Shown here: positions 10,930-22,799 of the stretch, in pieces
Layout of the letters: each line of letters begins with the position of its first letter
Position numbering within the stretch: position 1 is the stretch's first letter
Assembly: GCA_033816765.1 (NCBI GenBank)
Contig: CM066292.1
Location: forward strand, 1,426,001 to 1,490,000
Direction: 5' to 3'
Source of the DNA: Nothopassalora personata
Taxonomy: Eukaryota > Ascomycota > Dothideomycetes > Mycosphaerellales > Mycosphaerellaceae
DNA length: 64,000 nucleotides
Translations under genes and position numbers: made by a program
The notes under the pieces: model-generated
The model's input: only the letters and a program-made list of their open reading frames with translations
Databases searched by the model: none
What the model was told of the DNA's origin: nothing

Positions 10930-12838
10930 TTTCCCATAGCATGGCTCTATCGGCGAATATACAGCGAACCCGTCGACCACGTCTTGTCCGAAGCTTAAGT
11001 ACAGGCCGCTACCAAAGTGGCCTTTACGCAACGTCTGGATCAGGATCTGCACATCCAGTTCGAAGACCTTATATTTGGAGATGACATGGATGCCGCTGGT
11101 CTGTATAGCGAAACGTTCACAAGCCTACGGGACCACGTTTCAATTATTCGAACTCACGAGACTTGTCTTTGCTGCCTGCTCAAATCTCCAGAGAAGGTCT
11201 TACGCTGCGGCCACGCCGTGTGTGATAATTGTATTCGACTGGGCGGCAAGCGTTTATTGTAGTCGACGAGCGACATGGGTTAACACTTAATTCATGTCTA
11301 ATATGTGGTGTCGCTTATCGACCACATCCGTTTCGATTCGTTCCTCCCACGTCTGGGATAAAAGGTGGCGGCATTAATGGAATAACCCCATTAGTCTTCC
11401 TGCAGTCTACAGAAGATGAAGTTAGCGACTTTAACTATGTCTGTGGCACTTTCATAGGTGAGGGTTCCTAGAGGCTCTCTAGCGAATCATGCTGACTGGT
11501 TGTAGGTGGCCTCATCGTCTCATGCGTCTTCTTGATGCGCTGGACCATTCATAAATGCATTTAGAAGTTTTTGCGACTTATAGAAGACACGTTTAGAGCT
11601 TCGAGCGTAACAGAATTCACGCTAATTAGACTCTAGCACTTGCCTCTCTTATACTTACGAGATTGCAGATATCGTTCATCTGCTATTAAACGGGCTTTCC
11701 AAAGCGCGATAGGCACTAACGTTGAGATGTTCAACCCCCTCAGCAACGACACAAAGGTGGCTGTTACAGCGACTACAGTGAAGTAGCCACAGCCCTGTAT
11801 ATTCTCGAATCACAACGGACCGCCACGATCTCCCGGTCACGGCAAGTGTACAAGGAGTATTGAGGGCCTTCGGCTCACACGTGCAGGATACGAAGCCATA
11901 CGGCACAGCTTTGACCGCCGATTGTCAGTCTCCAAAGCGTATGTGGACGTACGCCATGCTGAAATATGCTTGGGCTAATCTGTAATAGTGCAGCCTCAAC
12001 CTTAGCGGTCCCGTAGTATGTCAAATTTAGGCTTAGGATACTGGACAACTGACTGACTACCCAGGTAACCAACCAGTCAATCTCCAGGATGTTGGAACAT
12101 TCCACGACGGTCGTCTACCGCACAATAATCCTTTGAATATGGCGCTGTAGGAGGTGAAGTTTCTGTAGCCGGATCGATCACGTCCCGATCTTGCCCTGTC
12201 AATAGGCATAGGTACGAATGATCTTATCCCGATACTTGGACCACAGTCAGCAGCTCGGAAGAGGTTTCTGTCTCGGGGTTTTGACACCTTTATGGAGAGC
12301 ATAGATAGCGAAAGACGCTGGAGAGAATACCGTAACAGCTTACCGGGAAAGAGCGGGGCAAATCCTACAGATGGAACCTGTCCTTGGATGACCCATAGCC
12401 TCCCCTAGATGACATCAGAGCCATGCATCGACTGCGAGAACAGGCAGAAGATCACATAGCAAGCAACATCACTATCAAGCCAGTGTTCGATACTCTGCTA
12501 GCATCTTCATTCTGCTTCGAACTTGACGGGACACCTAAATGGAATCGGGACAGATACCTTTGCAAGGGTTATATCCTCGCCGCATACCTATGACGAAACA
12601 GGGTCGACAGCGGCTGACATTGGGCCTCGCCGCCAAATCCTCTAAGTTCCTGATTATGGGCCAGCCCGTCAAGTCCATTGGGCGTGTTGGAAAGTGTGCT
12701 CCTCCTTTCAGCCGGGAGGTATTACTCACTGTATCAAGTCTGAACGATCAAATTGACATCACGCTACGAGGCATTACATCTGAGCCGAAGATCATCAGTA
12801 GCCTGCCATGCACGGTCCGCGAGCTCATGTGTGCGTAG
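10930..12838 (+). pseudogene. RING finger / patatin-like phospholipase pseudogene
   Basis: Frame segments across 1.9 kb match a fungal patatin-like family in order. A RING-type finger lies at 11162-11235 (C-x2-C-x10-C-x-H-x2-C-x2-C). A patatin glycine-rich loop with GGGINGI lies near 11364-11384. The nucleophile elbow at 11445-11459 reads G-T-F-I-G, so the catalytic Ser is Phe. A TATTV.-P.-CIFSN block lies near 11755-11815. The catalytic Asp loop is FHDGRLPHNNP near 12100-12130, followed by a TAG where Trp is expected. A C-terminal all-beta region is open from 12539 to the stop at 12838. Frameshifts, RIP-type stops and the lost Ser show it is dead. Intact relatives hydrolyse acyl esters and are sometimes fused to NLR-like modules; no NB-ARC is seen here. 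Confidence 0.75.
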
Positions 12839-13256
12839 CGACTCGAGGTACCTTTCGGAAGATCAGATCACAAGAGACCAGAGAAGAGGCTGCCTAGACT
12901 AAGGAAACCGGATGACACAGACTGGTTCTAGATGTCATAACTAGTTTCCGCTACCGACCTGCGACTGGCAGCTGTTCCTTCGCTCTCGTAAGCATTCATA
13001 TCTTAACGTCTCTTCTCGTTCCAATATGCGCAAATCTGATCAGACATAGGGTGCTGCGTCCAAAGCAAGAGCATCCCTATTGACTCGTCTCTTCGACTAG
13101 TGATTTATTACTGGACATAAGAGATTAGGCACCGTTGAGCGCAGCATCGGAGGGTTCATACAAGGTATAGGTGATGAAACATGCCATCAAGACAAACGGA
13201 GCCGATTGCCCGCTCTAACATCTTAAGTGCGAAAGCTGGACCTCTAAGGAAGTCCT
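12839..13256. other. no gene seen
   Basis: Balanced-composition DNA between the patatin-like relic and a minus-strand hypothetical; presumably the 3' flanks of both. Confidence 0.5.
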
Positions 13257-13806
13257 CTACTCAATCCTCACGCCGACGTTGATGGCCATTTTGAGTAGCT
13301 TCTGCTTGGTGGATTCGCGGTTTTCACTTGTCATCTTCCATCCGCTGGTTAAGTGAGCAATTGTGATCTGCCCCTGATCTTGTTGCAGAGTGAAGTCATT
13401 TTGGACTGCTGTACCTGCTTCGGCCTCGGGATTCCTACCCAACAACCTCATCCTATCCTCAATGTCTATGCTCAAGGCTTGATGCAGCAACTTGCGACCC
13501 ACTACACCTGTGTAGAGCTCGTTAAAGGGAATGAAGTCCTTTAACTCAATCATGACTTCGATGCCCTCAAGATCGTCGCTTGACTTCACGCGAAGAAAGC
13601 CGCTGATCTGAAAAAGATTTATGCTGCAGAAATGGTCCATGTGTTGGCATTCGCATGCTAGAAAGGTAATCCCATGAGGTACTTTGTATAGCGGCAAGGC
13701 TAGGAGGTACGCCATGCTGCTGCTGGCTTTTTGGAAAACTCGTGCATAGCTAAGAGTCGTCGCAGGTAAGTGAACGCCTCGTAAGCTTTGTGAGGATGGT
13801 CATAGG
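13257..13806 (-). pseudogene. hypothetical protein fragment, long intact minus frame
   Basis: One of the longest unbroken frames in the islands: 152 codons from ATG 13715, open upstream to a TGA near 13807, about 180 codons in total. It is protein-like throughout: a hydrophobic N-terminal stretch, a short Cys/His-rich patch (ACECQHMDHFC), then mixed alpha/beta composition and a basic C-terminus. I do not recognise the family. It may be the last exon of a decayed gene or a genuine small gene. Confidence 0.45.
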
Positions 13807-13858
13807 GAGCTTGCTATTCCATCGCTGCGCTTAGCTGCGTTAGAGACGTTGCGGCCTA

Positions 13859-14188
13859 ATGAAGCAAATCGAAGAAGATCAACGGGACTTACTAGACGAT
13901 AGAACGTTGATCGGGATATTTAATGTGAGAAAGCCTGATCTGAACTATGTAGTGTTCTCCACGAGCGATCGTGGTATTGTTATAGCAATGCTAAATACAC
14001 AGACCGTAATGGCAACACATGAATCAACTGACGATAGCTGTAGCCTGGGTACAAGACACGCTAGTGTTTTATCTTGCCTGCTTAGTGGAACTTGGCAGAT
14101 TCATAACTGTCGCCCCGATATGTTGCCCTCGGCGACTCGAGTTTCGAAGCACGACCCTGTTAGCCTAGTGGTAGCGAACAACGACTGA
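13859..14188 (+). pseudogene. hypothetical ORF fragment
   Basis: ATG-initiated frame of 109 codons on the plus strand, acidic at the N-terminus and then hydrophobic beta-like segments. It is divergent from the 13257-13806 frame, with about 50 bp between them. No domain recognised; could be chance. Confidence 0.3.
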
Positions 14189-14439
14189 CAACGATTGGCG
14201 GCTTGGAGAATCTCAGCGAAGATAAGTTGTCGACCTTACATCCAGCTTCCTCTTTGACGCATGTCTTCAGCAACATTTAGAGTGCATCAATGCGTTAATA
14301 CTTGTGGGCTTTTAGCGCCAGCAGGAATATAACACGAGTTCTGACCGATCTATACTTCGCCAACATTAGTAATGGGGAGGACAGCTCGCTGCGCAGTAAT
14401 CTAACAACAAGCAACCCAATCATGCTGGCCAGAACCCGA

Positions 14440-15020
14440 CTACCTTGACGCCGACCATGCCTAAAATGCTTCCGAGGCATCTATAAAGCCATTCGCTCCA
14501 GAAAAATGCACCATTCGATCGCTCCGATCCCGTCATTCCTACGAGCTGGACCCTTGTGGAAGCTCAAAGTCCATGCTTGCGCTTACTACCAACTTTGTAC
14601 GCACCTAAGCCCGGGGCACGAACCCAGCGCCTTCCTAGTCGATAATTCCTACTTTGAGCATACTATCCTATAAGTCAAAAATCACATTTCTAGGGCTTAA
14701 GTCGCAGTGGCGAAATACCAGGTCTGAACAGTCCATTTTGCTCTCCAAACAGTTCTGACGCAGTGTCTCTAGGCTGAAGTCCCAATCCCATCTAGCACGC
14801 GTGCCTAAGAAGTACTCTAGAAGGGGTTTGCCATCGGTTCCACCGATTTGGAGGTCTCGTACGAGCTCATTAGGCAGCTCTTAACAGATATGAGTGACTT
14901 TAGTAATGCACTCGGACCGGTGAATTACTCCCATGGGGACAATTATGTCCTTTATTACTCCCATAGGTATGCGGTACCCAGCTTCTACACCGCGTGGATA
15001 TAACCGGCTTCATGAACTAG
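14440..15020 (-). pseudogene. APH-fold kinase pseudogene (aminoglycoside phosphotransferase family)
   Basis: The minus strand reads in one frame through the catalytic loop HCDLSPRNVI (14687-14716), the HxDxxxxN motif with Cys in the usual Gly position. About 20 codons later comes the Mg-binding segment IID-stop-EGAGFVP, where the stop (TAG) stands for the Trp usual in IIDWE. Upstream about 100 codons read in frame. Other TAG/TGA codons follow downstream. In fungi such proteins are mostly orphan small-molecule kinases, not resistance genes. The catalytic Asp and Asn are present but the gene is dead through RIP-type stops. Confidence 0.65.
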
Positions 15021-16126
15021 GCGTGTAGATTCAGAAGGATCGGTCGTGTTCCTCTCGAGACCACTCGCTTGCGCCTGTTAACAGGTTAGCGTATGAGTTA
15101 GTTTTAGAAGGCCTCCATAGACCGTTGAAAATGTTGAAGAATTGCGTGTCTCCGGCATGCCAGCAGGGCTGGCCTGTTGACATGACAGGACTACGAATGA
15201 TAAGAACTCTCTTGCCCAAGAACCACTAATCCTACTCGAGTTACTGCAGCCCTTTCACTAAGAAAGCCTGCGTTTTCATTAGGTGCAATGAGAGAAGTAC
15301 GGTGGAAACTACATCGTAGAACCACAGGGGAAATATATAAGGAAGAGGACAATGACTCAATTCTGAAATCGCCAAGATTCACATAGACCGATGGTCGAAG
15401 AAAGTTGGAACCAATCAATGTCGCGCTTGCATACCAGTATTAAAGGGCGTCCGAATCTATCCTGCACTACCAAATCTCACGCTGCCATCGTCCACTTAGC
15501 CACCACCTAACATTCCAAACGATTCAACGTACCGGGTGAAACATCCCTTCAGCACTACACCATTGCGTCGGCGCTTTGACTCTACATTAGCTGTGTATGC
15601 AGATTTGCTATGACCATTTGATATCATAATTCACGTGGTCTGCGCTTCTGGGCTCTAGAAATGTTATTGGAGTTGTATGCCTAGCATTTGGCCATGTTGA
15701 CGAGCTGGGTAAGTGATTGCGCGGCTATGATGACAGAGAAGCTTCGGTTGTGGACACGCTAGTAATCTGAAAGGTGCTTTTCGGATGATTTGATGTTTGT
15801 ACAGACCTGCTATATCATCAGGCCCTGTTTATGTCTCCTCGCTACGCTGTTCGACGATCCCGTAACGGACGTATCCATTCGTGGGACCCGAGCACTTAAA
15901 ACAGCGAAATGAGACGAGTATCACGTCCACATGTGCTGTTGCACATTATTGGCGACTCCTTCGTGACATCCAGTCCTCGGGCTCATGATCGCACAGCCGA
16001 GCGTGGTACAGCAGTGGACGAGGCAACTGCTTCCTAGAACTGTTTCGAAGCGCAGTACCACAAGACAAGACACTCGGCTGCGAGGCGACAATATCGGTGT
16101 TTCATACCGCTCTGGAGTCTTAAGAA
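15021..16126. other. no assignable gene
   Basis: Minus-strand frames at 15031-15219 and 15191-15418 could be the upstream part of the APH-like relic, but show no recognisable motif. The rest shows nothing on either strand. Confidence 0.45.
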
Positions 16127-16740
16127 CTATGCGCTAGTGGCTCTGAAGTGAATGCCAATATGCAGCAGCGTCGATCTTGTAACCTGCATTCTGTGAACGC
16201 CCAGGCCCAGCTGGCGCCAATCGACCAGTCCTACAATGCAAAGTAGCTCGACCGTGGCGGCGAGGTCCTGAATCTTGTGACAAGAACACAATGATCGCAG
16301 TCTACGCGCTTCCTTGTACATCCGGGGTTTGAAGCTTTCGTCAAGTAACTGTCTCGGCGCGGGTTCCATTAGCACCTTCTTCCTGCAAAGGACCGAGTGG
16401 CGATATGCATTTCGAGCAGCTGAATCTACGGGTCTCGTAGCAATTGAGTCTATTTCAAAGTCTGTTACTTTATTTGACATCACGCCTAAGGATAGAACTC
16501 TTTGTAGGAAGGTTTGGTGGTGGTAGCAGGCGGTGGTGAGAAGTTCAATACGGTCATACAAGCTTGCCGAGAAGTATTGCTATCCGTTACGCGCTTTATT
16601 ATACCCTTGACCTCTTTCGTAGTACTCATTGGCCAGCTGAAAATGAATGCTGCCGGTGTCCATCTGGATTTCCACCAAGAGTCCCGAATCGGTAGGGCGA
16701 GCACACGCAACCTTTAGTGGTCAGTCCTTTGTGGGTTCCG
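16127..16740 (-). pseudogene. hypothetical gene, helical, one RIP stop
   Basis: The minus-strand frame is coherent from about 16740 to the stop at 16127, interrupted by a single TAG near 16592 where CAG would read on. The protein is helix-rich with many Tyr, Leu and Arg, somewhat like helical-repeat proteins, but no motif is firm. An upstream frame (16742-16969) ends at a GTACGT donor-like site and is followed by ACTGAC plus CTAAAG, a good fungal branch point and acceptor, so these are probably two exons. The phases do not join cleanly, implying a frameshift. Confidence 0.45.
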
Positions 16741-16741
16741 A

Positions 16742-16969
16742 TTACAAGATGGACGTACCTCCCGAAGCGGTTGGTAGCAAAGTGTAGGAAACCGTTAGAA
16801 TCGTCTTCATCTTAATGCTGTGCTGCGGTGCTGCCGCCATCATGTTACGGATGTATAGCTGAGCTTTGGAGGCCCTCTCTTGAAGGGGTAAGACAAGTTC
16901 TAGACCACTTGTGTTAGCTGATGATTGCATGTCATGAAATGATGCTATCGATGTGCATACCCTCGACAT
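16742..16969 (-). pseudogene. probable upstream exon of the 16.1-16.7 kb hypothetical gene
   Basis: Minus-strand frame, protein-like and amphipathic. It runs into a GTACGT 5' splice-like site; the branch-like ACTGAC and the acceptor CTAAAG lie about 45-50 nt further on. Confidence 0.35.
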
Positions 16970-18283
16970 CAGGCTTTTCGAGTGGGATATTCTCAGCTCC
17001 GTGCTAACGTCTTCATCCGTGCAGCATAGCTCTTGCCGACTGACTGCTCATTTGGTGGTGCGCGTGCGAGTACCTGTAGCAGGAGAAGAACGTCGCTAGT
17101 ATAGATACCTTCAAGCTTGAGGCGTGGGCGGAGCTAATCGTCATCCTTGGCACTGTCGTGCACCAAGAGGGGTAGCTGCTTAATGACAAGTAGTTGAAGT
17201 CTTGCCTGGTCCTCTAGGGACATGTATGCCTCCTCCCGCGGGCGTGCAGACCTGGAGGGCGCCATGCTGTCTGATCAGCTGCGATATGGGCGAAAGTTTC
17301 AGTGCGAGTCGGAGAGATAGTGTTGCAACCCAACCACCAATGGTACTCTTACACCAATACATTGATGGCATGCGTTTGTTTGAGCTGACATGGCCTAAGG
17401 AGTGTCCTCAACGGCATATATTTCCCTTCGAGTTCCTTGTTTGATATGAGCACTATCGTTACGGCACAGAAGCTTCCCGGAGACCTGTCTCGCGACTAAT
17501 ACTGTGTCTTGCCTGCGTCGAGGTACGCAGACCAGTGAGATGATCATGCAGTGCAGGCTCATTAACACAGGATGTGACAGCCGCACGCCAGCGCCTGAGT
17601 CTAGTGACAACCGGTTTAGTGCGGCCAGCACTCTGTCGTGGCGAGCAATGCAACACCCTCATCATGCTCTTGACATATGCCGATCGTTTTTGGATGATGT
17701 TGTTTTGGAGATAGGAGGTTGCGATCTCTTTCGCATATGTAGTGGGATACAGAGTTCGAACACGGCAAGATCCGCAGATGACTAATGATGGACCTAAGCT
17801 AATCCTAGCCGCGCGGGGAGTCCAATACAACCTTAATCTATAGATGTCACACGCAGACGACTGCCGCATCTTTCGCAGGGCAGCGCCGGCACAGCTCTGT
17901 CGGGAAGTCCTTGATGAGTTTCGACAACTGGAGCTGCCGGTGGAGAATCAGTCCGACAGTGTCTACGAGTACCGGCCATCCGAGTCATGCCGCAGTGTCC
18001 TGCAGCATGCAATCGATGTATTCACTCACGGTCACATACCTCAACAGAAGGTGCAAACCAACCGTAGTCTCAGTTCGACTAAATCAAACGTCTCAAAGCC
18101 GAAGCGCCACCTGGAGCCATCGATATCGCGGAGTTGCGCAAGAACAAGGGTACTCGAGTTGTCGGAGGATCAGAAGCCGTGTACTTCGCGGTTGCGCTGA
18201 CGAAAGTATCCTGGGGTACCGCTTGGCGTGTCAATGCATCAGAAACAGGAGCCGACAAAGAGAAACAAGGATCGCGAAGTGGA
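16970..18283. other. overlapping frame fragments, gene content undecided
   Basis: Plus frames (17504-17785, 17844-18200) and minus frames (17395-17631, 17459-17869) overlap, each partly protein-like. No motif decides which strand was coding. Presumably decayed gene sequence. Confidence 0.35.
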
Positions 18284-20118
18284 CTAGAGCCCGGTGACGC
18301 TTTGTTGTGGCGTGGTGAAAGTGTCGGGCAAGCCGAGGACGGGGAGGGGGCCTTGCTGCTGGTCGTCAAGTTCCGGTAGGTCATCATGGTACCCAAATAT
18401 TGGCTCCATGTAGTAGGCCCCCATTGGAATATCGTCCTCCGCCCATTGCCATATAGAGGAAGGTAGAGCGTCATGCATCTGGGCGTCAGCACGAACATGG
18501 TTGAGGGGTGGGATATACTGTTGAGAATGTCCGGCGTTCTCGGTATGTACGCGGGCTACATTTGGGACATCATGACCGGCGAAGACACCCTTGTAAGTTT
18601 CGCGTGCCCTTCGTCGCTGGTGATCGTTGGACCTTCCGAGCGAATCGCGCAGCTGAATGGTGTCTGCATGCCGAGCTTTCTGCGTACTTGCTCATATTTG
18701 AACATGATCAGCACCAATAACTTCTATGTTCTGCCTCCGGCACTTACTCTTCATGCATGACCTTAGTCATCTCCGCTGCCGGATCTGGACAGTATGTTGG
18801 GGGAAGAGCGCGCCAATCTCGGGCCGCATTGTCAGGCTGATCTGCCTCCAGGCACTGCGCCACGGCCTTGACTATATCTAGCAGCTCGCTCGAATTATTT
18901 GGCATATCGTGAAGTCCGTACGTCCACTTGTGCTCGCCGGCTAGAATTCTGTCAGTGAAGCGAGAGAAGAGACGTGGGAAGCTCCTACCTGATGCCAATG
19001 CTGCAACCACGTTTAGGGCTAGCTCGCCTTCATCTGCAGCGACCAGATCATTCAATGCTATGATGGACCGGCACCATGTACGCCACTGGCGTATTGCTGC
19101 TAATGCTCCTTTGTTAGATACTTCCTTGCCGCATCCGCTGGGTATCGCGCAGCCGGCAGCATCTTGACGGTCAACGATATCTGCACAAGTCGAAAGGAAG
19201 ACCGCTTGCCACAATTGAGAACTTGCTGCTTAAGCAAAACCATCGTACTGGCAAGCGAGCTGCTTCCAAGTTAGCCCTTCGCCGCTCGGCTTTTCTGCTG
19301 CTTCGGTGCACGGTCTGACGTGTCCATCGAGTATTCTACCTTTACCGTCTCGAGTCATGCCGAGGACACGATCCACGGCTTTTGCCAGCTTCTGAGGCGT
19401 GCTTCGTGCATTCTTCTTGCTTGGTAGTTTAGCGATGTCGCCCTTGCGCCCCTGAGCTTTATGTGCCTCGACAGCCTTGCAGCCACGCTCCTGTCTCGCC
19501 TTAGTGGTCAGAAGTGCGTTGGAAGTGCCTGTGCCCTGCTCATTTCGAGGGCCGTCGGTATTTAGTCCTTCTGTGGCCTTTTTAGCTGCCCGAAAGTTTA
19601 CGCCACTATCGTGCCTTGGGGCTCCATCATTAGAGTCATGTAGAACCTCTTCAGCCACTGGCAGCTGGGAGTTAGCTCCATCTTGAACATTGACCTGCTC
19701 CAAACCGGGGAATTCGTGATGGTTGACTCGCTGTCGATGTATGGTGCTGTGGTTCCCGCGGTTACAGGAGCGCTTTGCGTAGTGGGAATTGGGTGAGCGG
19801 GAGAAGGAGATCGCTGGACGCTGACCGAAGTGTCGCTAAAGTCCCAGTATGAGGGCTTCCATAGGCTATCGTCAACCATTTGAGCATATTGCCGAGCCAG
19901 CGTGATCACACCCTCTTCATCATTCCTTACGATGTTCGTGTGCGCAGCCAAGTCGTACCGCCAGTACTTTTGTCCAGGTACCGATGGAAGTGTGAAAGGG
20001 ACGACTGTGACTATCAGCCTGAGGCAGCTGGAACTGGTGTTCAGGGTCGTCTCGATCAGTGTCGGCTCAGTGTCGCTGAGGATGTCCCTGTCGTTGAGTC
20101 TGTCCCATTTTCGGCCTC
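18284..20118 (-). pseudogene. hypothetical gene with intron, frameshift and RIP stop
   Basis: The minus-strand frame is open from about 20118, shifts phase near 19705, then continues to 18744 with a single in-frame TAA (about 19230) exactly where CAA would read through. At 18747 the coding frame meets a canonical GTAAGT donor. About 68 bp on, TACGCAG at 18680-18686 is a good acceptor, and a further ~130-codon open frame ends at the stop 18284. The product is over 500 residues, with an Arg/Lys/Ala-rich middle and a helical C-terminal half; family not recognised. Phase across the intron is not exact with that acceptor, so another frameshift or a neighbouring acceptor is needed. Confidence 0.5.
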
Positions 20119-20295
20119 AGACAGGTATCCGACGGTTGGCAGAACGTCTCACCATCGCGGAATCCTCGAGGAACCCGGTCTTCGTAAGCCTTGTCTATAC
20201 GTCGTTTCTCTCATATGTCTTGAGCCTTTCTCACCAGGCTACCACTCGACTTCCCGGCTGTGCGAGTCTGTGCTATCAGGAGTGGGAGAGCTACG
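20119..20295. promoter_or_regulatory. putative divergent promoter region
   Basis: The short gap between the minus-strand gene relic (18284-20118) and the plus-strand relic starting at 20296. No TATA element or operator is evident; the call rests on gene orientation only. Confidence 0.25.
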
Positions 20296-20964
20296 ATGAA
20301 GCGGGCTGCAGAGCATTAGGTGGTGGTGTTCCACGCCTCGTCAATGACCACCGACGTCGCCCAGATTCAGCTTGTTGCCACGGATGTCTTGGACCTACTC
20401 CGTGGGCAGCTGGGCCTCATCAAGGGCCTTGCGACGCAAATTGAAACTATGAACGCAAGCGTTATGTTCGAGATTGGAGTGTATTCGTCTACCCTGCCGG
20501 CGAGTAACGAAGGAGCTGCACGTGAATCTGAGCAACAGAGCCATCGATTGGGAGACCAGTCCCAGTGCAACCTTCGTCTAGAATCCTAGGCAGCCACGTT
20601 TAACGTGTTTATGCAGAACAGAAAGTGCCTCACTACGCGAGAGTCACTACTATTCGTCCATGTGTATCTGGCATGCATCGCCTCGCTAGAAGCACCCTGG
20701 AGCGACAAAGGCGGCGAGTTTTCCAGCAACGTTGCATATCGGCTACGTTGGCTTGATCTGGTCGACTACCTTGACGAATTGATGCAGGATGCTACGCCTA
20801 TGACTGGTCTTCTTTGGAGTATGGATGGTAGCGACGTACAGCTCTCCGACTGGGTTGGGGTTGATGAGGATAACATGCTACGCGGCTTGACATGGGCTCG
20901 ACCTTATCTCGCATTAATTCGTGCTCGTGATCCACCAATTCCAGCGGAATTCGAAAATCTCTGA
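20296..20964 (+). pseudogene. hypothetical gene with two CAG-to-TAG stops
   Basis: One frame runs from the ATG at 20296 to the TGA at 20962-20964 with only two internal stops, TAG after codon 7 and TAG near 20588, both readable as CAG. The inferred ~220-residue protein has an amphipathic N-terminal helix, a polar linker and a helical C-terminal half rich in Trp, Leu and Asp. No domain recognised. The frame resumes beyond the TGA (20998-21492), so the gene may have been longer. Confidence 0.45.
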
Positions 20965-20997
20965 ACTGCTGCACATGTATGCAGAGCTTAGAGGGTA

Positions 20998-21492
20998 TTG
21001 TGGCTAGGTCTTCGCCTCGCACGGCATTCATCCTTCTTGCAATACGACACAAGCAGGATGGCCTTTGCCCTAAGAGAGGCGGGAAGAGCTTCTGTACCGA
21101 GAGAGGTCTTCAAGCTGTGTGATCATCAATCACACAGCTTGATCTTGATTTGGATGAGTACGTCTTCATCCCGTCTCCATAGGAAGACTCGCGGAGGGAC
21201 TAGCGGCAATAGTGGGTTTCATGAAAGCGTTGGGATTACGCAGAGCAGAAAGTGTAATAGCATCTCTTCAGCGAGGCACGGGGTGTACCAACTAACAAAC
21301 ATAGAGTCACGGGCTCACTATAGTTACGATTCCGTATCCACCGTCTTCGAGACGCACCCCTTACCACATCTTACTTCACCATTTGGACGAAAGATCTTGG
21401 CATCTTCTTGGTCATACGTGTTGGATTTAGCCGTCGCTACCCGAAGGCAGCAAGGGAACGTTGTGGATTCACTTACAAATAAGGTTTACTAG
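20998..21492 (+). pseudogene. possible continuation of the 20.3-21.0 kb gene
   Basis: In the same phase as 20296-20964, and 164 codons long. The first third (an Arg/Ala-rich helix ending near a hairpin at 21110-21142) is protein-like; the rest is Ser-rich and doubtful. Confidence 0.25.
21110..21142. repeat. perfect 14-bp inverted repeat, 5-nt loop
   Basis: Arms TCAAGCTGTGTGAT and ATCACACAGCTTGA, loop CATCA. It sits inside or just after the relic frame above. Confidence 0.9.
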
Positions 21493-21923
21493 TACGCTCT
21501 GTAGCATTCACTCACGTTCTATGTGATTCGATGCTTACGCGTACACCTTAGCGTAAAGAATAAGGGCACGCTCATTCACTCATAGGTAGTAAGGACAAGC
21601 ACAGGCAATTACAAGTAAGCTCGTCATTCACAGCAAGACTGCAACTGGCCCCTACTGCCGATCCCTCCGCAGCCTCGTCGCAATCTCGTTTATTCGTCTC
21701 TTCTGTCTCGTATTTTAGACAACGACGATGCCCCGACAAGCAGATAACCCTAAGAAGGGCGAAGTACGAAATATAGTATGCCCGCTTGTTATAAAACAGC
21801 GATCGCGAATCGCGGGCAAAAAACCGTAATACTAAATAAAGTGTTGCGATCGTGCTATGTCCCCGGTAGCCGGAAACTTCCCCCGGACTCGAAAAGCCGA
21901 CCTTACCTAATTGGACTTAGCGC
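21493..21923. other. left flank of Copia H; short ORF start, no gene
   Basis: Balanced-composition DNA. An ATG at 21729 opens a 33-codon basic frame that stops at a TAA. It might be the start of a gene broken by the Copia insertion at 21924, but its continuation is not seen on the far side (29403 onward). Confidence 0.3.
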
Positions 21924-22098
21924 TGTTGTAAATAGGTATTTAACGAGTACAAGCTTCTAGATTGAAACGATAGGGTGGATTAGTAACCCTTATAAATTGC
22001 TATAGGGTATAAGACTATCTAGCTATAGAAACAGTATAATATAGTATATATGTGCTAAGTCCTAACTAATATAGCTATTAGTTACCTAATTTACAATA
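21924..22098 (-). repeat. LTR of Copia H (3' LTR in element orientation)
   Basis: 175 bp, matching 29228-29402 apart from RIP-type transitions. Starts TGTTGTAAAT, ends ATTTACAATA. Confidence 0.9.
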
Positions 22099-22799
22099 CT
22101 CCCCCTTTAGACTAACTACTATAAAGGTAGTCTAATTAACTTAATATTACCTATGTTACTATATTAATCTCGAACACCTTTACTAGCTTTAGATACTAGA
22201 TTAGCTATAAGTAGGTATATACTAAGGACAGCGATCTTATTAGATCTATATATATAAGAGATCTGTTGAGGGGATGTCGCAATGTATAGCACGCCCACGA
22301 CCTGCCAGTCGTAGATGAACTAATTCTTGCCTTTTGTTCAAGACGCATCGCGCGTCGCAAGGTGTACTCATGCGTGTCACGTGCGGCTTGGCAGCCGGTC
22401 GCGACCGCATGTCACATGCAAGGCCACATGTAGGGGTTAGCCACTGGGCTGCCCCTTACAAGATCTTTATAGACCTACTTTTAGATACTCTTAGGCCTTA
22501 TCTTTCTGCTTTTAGAAGTAAATAGAAGGTTCTCTCGGCTTAAGAAGGCTCTTATAGCTAGGTAGCAACGTATAGACCTTATAGGTATATATAAAAGAAG
22601 CTAGTTCTTTACTAAGTAACTCTCTCTACTTTATACTACTTTACACCTCTCTTGCTCCCTTCTAGACTACTATATACACTTATATATACTAACAACTACT
22701 ACACGTATATTCTTAAAGCTTTTTAAGAAGCTTTAGTTAGATATACTACATATATAATAGTATTTTAAGGGTGTTTAGTACTAACTTGTAAGTAGCATT

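Noticed and set aside
14440..15020. Reading the APH-like relic as an antibiotic resistance gene
   Set aside because: Fungal APH-fold proteins are mostly orphan kinases, the copy is a pseudogene, and nothing indicates an aminoglycoside substrate.
19902..20444. Plus-strand frame of 180 codons
   Set aside because: It overlaps better-supported frames on both strands, is Ser/Leu low-complexity, and has no motif; a shadow frame.
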